Assembly (NCBI GenBank): GCA_030612585.1
Contig: JAUWNP010000213.1
Location: 1 to 7,583 of the forward strand
Length of the DNA stretch: 7,583 bases
Direction: 5' to 3'
Source of the DNA: Anaerolineae bacterium
Lineage (GTDB): Bacteria; Chloroflexota; Anaerolineae; B4-G1
Part shown: positions 1 to 5,548 of the stretch, one piece after another
How positions within the stretch are numbered: position 1 is the stretch's first letter
How the letters are laid out: every line of letters starts with the position of its first letter
Made by a program: the position numbers and the translations under genes
The notes under the pieces: model-generated
The model's input: the letters and a program-made list of their open reading frames with translations, nothing else
Told to the model about the DNA's origin: nothing
Database searches by the model: none

Positions 1-434
1 TCCCCCACCGCCAGCGCCAGGAGCGGCGCAGGCAACGCAGCCCCGGCCCAGCTCTCGCGTCCATCGGGGGGGTCGCGCAAGATAAGATGACAACTGTCGC
101 CCGCCGCATCGTGGAAGCCAGCGATGGGACTGGAGACCGGGAGCCAGCATTGGATGGGCCAGTCGCGCCAGGGCCGCCAGACCAGGAGCACCCCTTCGGG
201 GCTCCCATCGTCGGTGACGTCGGCCAATGCTGAAGCGGTGACGCGCCAGGTGGGAGGAACGAGGGTGGGAGAAGGAGACACGGGGACAAGGAGAGGGGGA
301 GAAGAGGAAGCAGGAAGCAGGACGAAGGAGCCATCTTGAAAAACGTAGACCTGCCGGGGGACCAGGCGAGCGGAGCGCGGCAGCAGAGTCAGAATAACAA
401 CGACAATCGCGGCCAACAAGACGCGGCGTACCAT
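1..434 (-). CDS. Exported FG-GAP/VCBS-like protein, 3' end outside the window
   Basis: The minus strand is open from an ATG at 434-432 to the window edge, giving 144 residues with no stop. Residues 1-19 (MVRRVLLAAIVVVILTLLP) form a basic then hydrophobic signal peptide or membrane anchor. Residues about 36-61 are a Ser/Pro/Leu/Val-rich linker encoded by a purine/pyrimidine-biased tract. The following part contains ALADVTDDGSPE (69-80), which resembles the calcium-binding D-x-T-x-D-G-x-x-E loop of FG-GAP/VCBS beta-propeller repeats, and then Trp-rich WRPWRDWP (86-93). This suggests an exported or envelope-anchored beta-propeller protein of unknown role. The start codon lies inside the heptamer array shared with the end of tgt, 38 nt downstream, so co-transcription with tgt is likely. 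A second ATG 7 nt upstream is out of frame. Function is not recognised; the propeller assignment rests on a single motif. Confidence 0.7.
   Translation of the reverse strand, partial: MVRRVLLAAIVVVILTLLPRSARLVPRQVYVFQDGSFVLLPASSSPPLLVPVSPSPTLVPPTWRVTASALADVTDDGSPEGVLLVWRPWRDWPIQCWLPVSSPIAGFHDAAGDSCHLILRDPPDGRESWAGAALPAPLLALAVG
253..329. repeat. Purine-rich 7-nt periodic tract coding a Ser/Pro linker
   Basis: The plus strand is almost pure purine here and can be read in steps of seven: GGGAGAA, GGAGACA, CGGGGAC, AAGGAGA, GGGGGAG, AAGAGGA, AGCAGGA, AGCAGGA, CGAAGGA. Only the AGCAGGA pair is identical; the rest is degenerate. It lies wholly inside the exported-protein gene and is translated there as the Ser/Pro-rich linker at residues about 36-61. 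The 7-nt period is visible but weak, so it may simply be biased coding DNA. Confidence 0.4.
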
Positions 435-494
435 TCGCCATTCGCCTCTCGTCATTGGTCATTGTTCATTGTTCATTGTTCATTGGTCATTCTC
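432..494. repeat. Heptamer tandem array (CATTNNN) across the tgt / exported-protein junction
   Basis: Nine consecutive 7-nt units are visible on the plus strand, starting at 432, 439, 446, 453, 460, 467, 474, 481 and 488. Eight begin with CAT; the one at 446 is degenerate. The units at 460, 467 and 474 are identical (CATTGTT). Read on the coding strand, the array supplies the last codons of tgt (MTNEQ), its TGA stop (475-473) and the ATG start of the next gene (434-432). Confidence 0.9.
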
Positions 495-1639
495 CGCCGG
501 TACACCTGGAACCTCCCTTCCAGGATCGCCTCTCGAAGTTCGCGAGCGATAGTGAGCATCAGATGGAGGTTGTGGAGGGTGAGCAGATGGTGACCCAGGA
601 TCTCGTTGGCCCGGGTCAGGTGGCGCAGGTAAGCGCGGCTGAAGTGGGTACAGGTATAGCAGGTACAGCCGGGCTCAATGGGGCCGGGGTCGTCGGCGAA
701 CCTCGCGTTGCGCAGGTTGAGCCGGCCGGTGCGGGTGAGCGCGCCGCCGTTGCGGGCCAGCCGCGTGGGCATGACGCAGTCAAACATGTCCACCCCCCGT
801 GCCACACACTCCACCAGGTCGTCCGGCGTGCCGACGCCCATCAGGTAGCGGGGACGGTCGGCTGGTAGGAGACCATCCAACAGTTCCAGGACACCGTGCA
901 TCTGTTCCTTGGTCTCCCCCACACTCAAACCCCCGATGGCGTAACCCGGGAAGCCGAGGTCAGTGAGGAAGCGGGCCGATTGCTCCCGCAGGTCGTGGAA
1001 GATACCGCCCTGGGCGATGCCGAAGAGGGCCTGGTCGGGCCGGGTTTTGGCAGCCTTGCAGCGCTCGGCCCAGGCGTGGGTACGGGCCAGCGCCTGCACG
1101 TTGTAGTCGTAGTCGAGGGGCGGGGCGCATTCGTCCAGGCAGGTGATGAAGTCCGCCCCCAGGTTCTCCTGGATGGAGATGACCTTCTCCGGGGTGAAAC
1201 GGTGCTCGGAGCCATCAATGTGGGAGCGGAAGGTCACTCCGCCGGCGTTTATCTTGCGCCGCTGCGCCAGGCTGAACACCTGGTAACCGCCGGAGTCGGT
1301 GAGGATAGGGCCATCCCAGCCCATAAACTCGTGCAGGCCACCCAACCGGGCGATGCGCTCATCGCCGGGGCGCAGGTAGAGATGATAAGTATTGGCCAGG
1401 ACGACCGTCGCGCCCAGGTCATTGAGGTCGCGGGGAGAGACCGCCTTGACGGGGGCCTGCGTGCCGACGGGCATAAAAACCGGCGTGAAGACCTCCCCAT
1501 GGGGAGTCTGGAGCACTCCGGCGCGGGCGCGGGCGTCGGTGGCGAGGAGCGTGAAGTGGGAGCCTCCCAAGCCTCCCGCAGGTTCGGAACCTGCGGGAGG
1601 CTTCGGGTTACTGAATCTGTTCGCGGAATCGTTCTGCAT
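473..1639 (-). CDS. tgt: Queuine/preQ1 tRNA-ribosyltransferase (tRNA-guanine transglycosylase)
   Basis: A cytoplasmic enzyme that swaps guanine-34 of tRNAs with GUN anticodons for preQ1 in queuosine biosynthesis. From the ATG at 1639 it has 388 residues, near the family norm. Visible motifs in that numbering: TPHGEVFTPVFMPVGTQ (45-61), TDSGGYQVFSL (114-124) with the substrate-binding Asp115, GIAQGG (207-212), GGLSVGE (236-242), and MFDCVMPTR (285-293) with nucleophile Asp287. The zinc ligands are Cys325, Cys327, Cys330 and His356. The start is chosen because GGAGG (1653-1649) lies 9 nt upstream. A GTG at 1702 would add 21 residues and also has an upstream GGAGG. Family homology begins only at about residue 29 (FTLLATD); before it, residues 12-25 come from a palindromic repeat. 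The last residues, MTNEQ, come from the heptamer array, so both ends have been altered by repeats while the catalytic core is intact. Confidence 0.96.
   Translation of the reverse strand: MQNDSANRFSNPKPPAGSEPAGGLGGSHFTLLATDARARAGVLQTPHGEVFTPVFMPVGTQAPVKAVSPRDLNDLGATVVLANTYHLYLRPGDERIARLGGLHEFMGWDGPILTDSGGYQVFSLAQRRKINAGGVTFRSHIDGSEHRFTPEKVISIQENLGADFITCLDECAPPLDYDYNVQALARTHAWAERCKAAKTRPDQALFGIAQGGIFHDLREQSARFLTDLGFPGYAIGGLSVGETKEQMHGVLELLDGLLPADRPRYLMGVGTPDDLVECVARGVDMFDCVMPTRLARNGGALTRTGRLNLRNARFADDPGPIEPGCTCYTCTHFSRAYLRHLTRANEILGHHLLTLHNLHLMLTIARELREAILEGRFQVYRRRMTNEQ
1569..1603. repeat. Palindromic repeat copy A, translated in the Tgt N-terminus
   Basis: A perfect inverted repeat: 17-bp arms (left arm AAGCCTCCCGCAGGTTC, 1569-1585) around a single G at 1586. 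On the coding strand it reads in frame as PKPPAGSEPAGG plus flanking residues, about residues 12-25 of Tgt and ahead of the conserved domain. In the mRNA it would form a very stable hairpin starting about 36 nt after the ATG. A nearly identical copy lies at 1811-1837. Confidence 0.95.
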
Positions 1640-1648
1640 CTGGGTAGT

Positions 1649-1653
1649 CCTCC
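1649..1653 (-). promoter_or_regulatory. Ribosome binding site deciding the tgt start
   Basis: GGAGG on the minus strand, with a 9-nt spacer (1640-1648) to the ATG at 1639-1637. It favours this ATG over the in-frame GTG at 1702. Confidence 0.75.
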
Positions 1654-1689
1654 GTAAAACAGCGGGTTGGATCACTGAAACACTGAACG

Positions 1690-1764
1690 CACTGAAATTC
1701 ACTGAATGAAGATCCTCCTTCAGGGGGCTCAGTTCATTCAGTGCTTCAGTGGTCCAAAGCCCCC
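1690..1764 (-). promoter_or_regulatory. tgt leader with direct repeats and competing stem-loops
   Basis: This covers part of the 166-nt gap between the NACHT gene and tgt. CACTGAA occurs at 1673, 1681, 1690 and 1700, and its complement TTCAGTG at 1737 and 1745. CACTGAATGAA (1700-1710) pairs perfectly with TTCATTCAGTG (1733-1743), extended by CACTGAA (1690-1696) with TTCAGTG (1745-1751). Inside the loop CCTCC can pair with GGGGG. A third option, GGGGGCT (1723-1729) with AGCCCCC (1758-1764), crosses the first stem, so the two are alternatives or a pseudoknot. The loop carries AAGGAGG on the coding strand. The inverted repeats are certain; a regulatory role is inference. Confidence 0.5.
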
Positions 1765-1784
1765 GGCAGCGAGCACGTCACCCC

Positions 1785-1803
1785 GATGGGCATGGGGCCC
1801 ATC
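1785..1803 (-). terminator. Hairpin just after the NACHT stop, no T-run
   Basis: GATGGGC (1785-1791) and GCCCATC (1797-1803) form a 7-bp stem with a 5-nt loop, 2 nt beyond the NACHT stop codon (1808-1806). No T-tract follows on the coding strand, so it is a poor intrinsic terminator and may only protect the 3' end or be fortuitous. Confidence 0.3.
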
Positions 1804-1805
1804 CC

Positions 1806-4800
1806 TCACTCTCCCTCAGGTTCGGAACCTGCGGGAGGATCCCCTACCTCATCCCACGGCCCAGGGACCGGCGGGGGCAGGCGTGCGGGTTCCGGCTCTG
1901 ACTCTGGCGCGACCTTCGCCAGGATTTCTAGGATGGTTTCATACGCCCAGTCGCACTCTCGGCGCACAACAGCCCCTAAGAAAGCGTGATCTGTTTCACT
2001 CAACAAAACCACCAACTCCTCAACAGCCCGCGGCTCGCCAATCTCTCCCAGTGCCCAGATGGCAGCTCGGCGTATACGAGCGTCGGGATCCTCCGATTGT
2101 GCCAACAGTTCCTCTACCGCCCGCGGGTCGCCGATCCTCCCTAGCGCCACGGCGGCTTCTGCGCGCACCTCGGCGTTGAGGTCTTCCAGCAATGCCAGCA
2201 ACTCCTGCATGGCCTGCGAGTTCCCAATCCACCCCAACGCCTCGGCAGCAGCACAGCGCACACCAGCCGCGCGGTCCTTCAGCCGCGCCAGAAGCCCCTT
2301 TACCGCCTGCGGGGTTCTGATCCAGACCAGCGCGTAGATGGCAGCCTGGCGCACGCGAGCCTTGGGGTGCTCTAGCCGCGCCAGCAGTTCCTCCACCAGC
2401 CGCGGGGCCTTGATCCGCCCCAGCACCCAGGCAGCAGCCGCGCGGACGTCGGCATCGGGATCTTCCAGCCTCGCCAGCAGCCCTTCCACCGCTCGCGGGT
2501 CGCTGAGATCCCCCAGTGCCTCAGCGGCAGCTATGCGCACCTCAGCTTCTGGATCTTCCAGCCCCGCCAGCAGACCCTCCGCCGCCCGCGAGTCCCCAAT
2601 CCGGCCCAATGCCCAGACGGCATTCCCACGCACGTCGGTGTCGGAGTCCTCCAGATGCGCCAGCAATCCCTCCACTGTGCGTGGGTCCTTGATTTCTCCC
2701 AGCGCCCGAGCGGCAGCTGCGCGCACCTTGGCCTCGGGGTCCTCCAGCCGTGCTAGCAGCCCCTGCATCGCCCACGGGTCCCTGATTTTCCCCAAGGCCC
2801 CAGCGGCCGCCCGGCGCACGTCGCTATCAGAGTCTTCCAGCCGTGTCAGCAACCCCTCCACCGCCTGTGGATCGCCGATCTCTCCCAGCGCATTGGCAGT
2901 AGCCAGACGCACCTCGCTCTCTGGGTCCTCCAGCCGCACCAGTAGTCCAGTCACTACACCCGGGGCCCCAATGCGCTTGAGCCCCAAAGTCGCATGCCAG
3001 TGTACCCAGGCTTCAAAGTGCCCTAGTAGTGCCAACAGCCTCTCCACCGCCCGTGGGTCGCCGATCTCCCCCAGCGCCCTGGCAGCAGTCCCGCGTACCC
3101 AGCCATCAGAGTCTTCCAATCGCCCCAGCAGCCCCTCCACCGCCCGTGAGTCCCTGATCTTCCCCAGCGCGCCGGCGGCAGCCCGGCGCACCTTGGCCTC
3201 GGGGTCCTCCAGCCGCGCCAGCACATGCTCCACGATCTGACCCTCGTAGGCAGTTCCCTGCATCTGCTGAGCCAGCGCCGCAATACGCTCCCGCAGGGGC
3301 TCGATGGGGGTCTCCACCAACAGGTCTGCCACCAGCCGCAGCACGTAGGCAGAGGCCTGCGGCTGGACCTGGAGGTCATCTGCCAGGCACTCGGCAGCCA
3401 GCAGCAGGTCACGGCGCAGGTGCTCCTCGTAGTCGCTGCCCAGTTGCAGGAAGTCACTCAGCACCTGGGTGGCGGAGGTGACCCGCCCGCCCTCACCGAT
3501 GATGCCCGCCATCAAGAGCAGCACCTCGCGCCAGCGGGGGATCTGAGCATAGCGGGCCAGGAACTTACGCCGCGCCGTGTCGTCTTCCTCTGCCTCCCAC
3601 CGTTCCGCCAGGTACCGGGCCGCCAGGTACTCGGCGAAGGTCGCGTGCAGGAAGCCATACATGCGCTCGTCCCCCTCGCCGTACCCCCGGTGGAGGAAGA
3701 AACCACTCTCGGCGCTCACCTGATCCAGGAGTTCCCGTGCCCGCGCCTTTGCCTCCCGCCCGGACACTCCCTCGCCCTCGGCGATGGAGGCAGCAAGTAG
3801 CAGCAATAACGTGCGTTCGCTGACGTCCTCGCTGGAACGGTCGACGAAGATGCGATAGGCCACCGGGGCCAGGATACGCATCACGTGCTCGGCATCCATC
3901 TTGACGCCCCGCCGCACAAAGGGCCAACTCTCGATCAGCGTCTCGGCGGCGTGGCGGTAGAGTTCCACCCGCCGGTTAGGCAACTTCCTGCCGCGCCAGT
4001 TGACCAGTGCCACGATGGTCAGAAGCAGTGGGTTCTCCGTTAGCCGGCGGATGCCAGGACGCTCCTCAATGGCACGGCAGAGTTCCTCCGCCCGCTCTCG
4101 CGCCTCTATCGCCTCCACCCCACCAGGCTCCCGCTCGATGGCAGCGTACCACTTCTCCACGAAATCACCGATGGAGTCCTCCGGCAGCGGCCCGATGGTG
4201 AAGTGGGTGAACCCGCCAGTCAGTTGGCCGGGCTGGTAGCCCACGATACGGCTGGTGACGATGAAGTGGTTGTCCGGGTACTCGGCCACCAGCGCCTTGA
4301 CCTCGCCCACAACCGCCGTGCGCTCCTCCGCTTGCACCTCGTCCAGCCCGTCCATCATCACCAGGCAGTCGCCATCCCTCAGCGCGGCGGTGAAGAGGGT
4401 CGGCCGGTCGGGGTCACAGCACTCCCGAACGTACCGCTTGAGGGAGAGGGTGGGCTCCTGGCGGCGGGCCTTGGCGTACTCGACCAGCCGCACCAGGATG
4501 GGCAACCGTCCCCGCGCCCCCTCGCCCAGCCGCTCGTCAGCACCGACCGCCAGCGCATAGGCGGCGTACTTCAGCAGCGTAGTCTTGCCCATGCCTGGGT
4601 GGCCGAGGACGAAAGAGCGGGGCTGGGAGAGCATATCCGCAACGGTGGCAGTTTCCATCCTGGGGGCCTCCGGTGAGATGAGCAATTCGCGCAATGAGTT
4701 GAGGTCCCCTGGGGAGGCCATCCAATCCACCAGCTTTTCCCATGTCCACTCATCGAGTTCGATTCCAGCCTCCTCAAGTCTCTGGGGCAGGCCTTGGACA

Positions 4801-5525
4801 GAGAAGGTTGGAACCCCACTGATTTGCTGCCGCACCGTGCTGTGCAACACCACGTCCGCCACCCTCGAAAGGCGCTCGCGGACGTCCAGTTCCCGCTCGG
4901 CCTGGATGGGGACGAAGATGTCCTCTATACGCAGTTTCACCGTGCGATTCTGCACCCGTGGCGCGATACCGCCCAGGTCCAGGTACTCGTAGCGGCGGCG
5001 CAGGTAGTTCAGGTAGCCCGCGCGCAGTCCGTCCAGGTCCGGGGGAACCGCCTCCAGGACCCCGGCCCCGAAGAACTCCCGCACCAGGTCGGGATAGCGC
5101 CACACTCGCTGGTCCAGTTCGGTACGCGCCCAGAACCCCACCCGCCATCCCTGTTCTCCGCAGTGGGCGCGGGTCTTCCGCCGCGCATCTGCCGAGAGGT
5201 CGCAACTGGTCACAAAGACCACACCCGTCGGCGCAAGTTCCGGCCGCTCCTCGACCAGCGCAACGATCTTGTCCACCTCGCGCACAAGCGTCTTGGGCCC
5301 AGCACGCCTAGCGCGCTTGCATTGGAAGTACCACAGTTGGTCGCCGCCGGAGGTGGGCCGGTAGGCGACGATGTCCCGCCCCTGCTCGCTCCCCGCCGCC
5401 CCCAGATGCTCGGCACGATGGTACCCCTCACGCTCCACCAGCCACAGACACAGTCGCTCGAAGTCCCTAGGGGAGAGACTGTCGAAGGGGAGTTCGTGAG
5501 TCGTCGCCGTCACTCTAATCTCCAC
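1806..5525 (-). CDS. Mrr-like nuclease / NACHT NTPase / HEAT-repeat STAND protein (NLR-like defence candidate)
   Basis: 1239 residues. Residues 15-155 form an Mrr-type PD-(D/E)xK nuclease: DFERLCLWLVEREGY, then GRDIVAYR with Asp51, then WYFQCKR with Gln68-x-Lys70. A linker carrying IEDIFVPIQ (200-208), common before bacterial NACHT domains, follows. The NACHT domain has Walker A GHPGMGKTT (308-316), Walker B LVMMDGLDE (388-396) with Asp392/Asp395/Glu396, and sensor-like VTSR (423-426). The helical part ends at FLHATFAEYLAARYLAERW (625-643). From 771 there are 13 HEAT units of 31 residues plus a partial cap. Known of the family: NACHT/STAND proteins with nuclease ends and repeat sensors include antiphage bNACHT and Avs proteins; repeats sense a ligand, NTP-driven assembly activates the effector. 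Inference: the same here, with DNA the probable target. Start is GTG with GAGG 6 nt upstream; GTG at 5513 is an alternative. It begins 23 nt after the kinase stop. The C-terminus PPAGSEPEGE comes from a palindromic repeat. Confidence 0.93.
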   Translation of the reverse strand: MEIRVTATTHELPFDSLSPRDFERLCLWLVEREGYHRAEHLGAAGSEQGRDIVAYRPTSGGDQLWYFQCKRARRAGPKTLVREVDKIVALVEERPELAPTGVVFVTSCDLSADARRKTRAHCGEQGWRVGFWARTELDQRVWRYPDLVREFFGAGVLEAVPPDLDGLRAGYLNYLRRRYEYLDLGGIAPRVQNRTVKLRIEDIFVPIQAERELDVRERLSRVADVVLHSTVRQQISGVPTFSVQGLPQRLEEAGIELDEWTWEKLVDWMASPGDLNSLRELLISPEAPRMETATVADMLSQPRSFVLGHPGMGKTTLLKYAAYALAVGADERLGEGARGRLPILVRLVEYAKARRQEPTLSLKRYVRECCDPDRPTLFTAALRDGDCLVMMDGLDEVQAEERTAVVGEVKALVAEYPDNHFIVTSRIVGYQPGQLTGGFTHFTIGPLPEDSIGDFVEKWYAAIEREPGGVEAIEARERAEELCRAIEERPGIRRLTENPLLLTIVALVNWRGRKLPNRRVELYRHAAETLIESWPFVRRGVKMDAEHVMRILAPVAYRIFVDRSSEDVSERTLLLLLAASIAEGEGVSGREAKARARELLDQVSAESGFFLHRGYGEGDERMYGFLHATFAEYLAARYLAERWEAEEDDTARRKFLARYAQIPRWREVLLLMAGIIGEGGRVTSATQVLSDFLQLGSDYEEHLRRDLLLAAECLADDLQVQPQASAYVLRLVADLLVETPIEPLRERIAALAQQMQGTAYEGQIVEHVLARLEDPEAKVRRAAAGALGKIRDSRAVEGLLGRLEDSDGWVRGTAARALGEIGDPRAVERLLALLGHFEAWVHWHATLGLKRIGAPGVVTGLLVRLEDPESEVRLATANALGEIGDPQAVEGLLTRLEDSDSDVRRAAAGALGKIRDPWAMQGLLARLEDPEAKVRAAAARALGEIKDPRTVEGLLAHLEDSDTDVRGNAVWALGRIGDSRAAEGLLAGLEDPEAEVRIAAAEALGDLSDPRAVEGLLARLEDPDADVRAAAAWVLGRIKAPRLVEELLARLEHPKARVRQAAIYALVWIRTPQAVKGLLARLKDRAAGVRCAAAEALGWIGNSQAMQELLALLEDLNAEVRAEAAVALGRIGDPRAVEELLAQSEDPDARIRRAAIWALGEIGEPRAVEELVVLLSETDHAFLGAVVRRECDWAYETILEILAKVAPESEPEPARLPPPVPGPWDEVGDPPAGSEPEGE
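1811..1837. repeat. Palindromic repeat copy B, translated at the NACHT protein C-terminus
   Basis: An inverted repeat of 13-bp arms around a central G at 1824, with one mismatched pair (T1816/C1832). It matches copy A (1573-1599) at 26 of 27 positions, with T for G at 1816. It is read in the same frame as copy A, giving PPAGSEPEGE as the last residues (1230-1239), and the TGA stop follows immediately. Confidence 0.93.
2007..3215 (-). repeat. 93-bp coding repeats: 13 HEAT units of exactly 31 residues
   Basis: Units begin at residues 771, 802, 833, 864, 895, 926, 957, 988, 1019, 1050, 1081, 1112 and 1143 with no indel between them. The consensus is roughly RLEDPDAxVRxAAAxALGxI, then xDPRAVEGLLA, as in PBS-lyase-type HEAT repeats. 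The unit at 833 (LLGHFEAWVH) is the most divergent. Units 1 and 5 share RRAAAGALGKIRD, and units 1 and 6 share RLEDPEAKVR, which suggests internal duplication. Confidence 0.92.
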
Positions 5526-5531
5526 GCCAAA

Positions 5532-5535
5532 CCTC
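5532..5535 (-). promoter_or_regulatory. Ribosome binding site of the NACHT gene
   Basis: GAGG on the minus strand, 6 nt ahead of the GTG start at 5525-5523, inside the 23-nt gap after the kinase stop. A second possible start, GTG at 5513-5511, has GGAG 6 nt upstream, so the first four residues are uncertain. Confidence 0.55.
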
Positions 5536-5548
5536 GGATGTCTAATCG

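Noticed and set aside
124..868. Three overlapping plus-strand frames at the left end
   Set aside because: They oppose the exported-protein gene and tgt, and their translations include the heptamer array and purine tract as low-complexity peptide.
896..1657. 253-codon open frame on the plus strand
   Set aside because: Fully antisense to tgt, whose catalytic motifs are unambiguous.
1640..1805. preQ1 riboswitch upstream of tgt
   Set aside because: The position would fit, but I see no preQ1 aptamer core; only repeats and inverted repeats are present.
1569..1837. The two palindromes as ends of a mobile element
   Set aside because: They are only about 240 bp apart, each is complete in itself, and the stretch between them holds the ends of two genes and a spacer, with no transposase.
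2007..3215. CRISPR-like regular repeat
   Set aside because: The 93-bp period is continuous coding sequence for HEAT units; there are no short identical repeats separated by unique spacers and no cas genes.
2338..3240. 300-codon open frame on the plus strand, rich in Ser, Ala and Arg
   Set aside because: It is antisense to the HEAT repeats; its repetitive SSRASSPSTARGS-type product is the mirror of the 93-bp repeats, with no domain or ribosome site.
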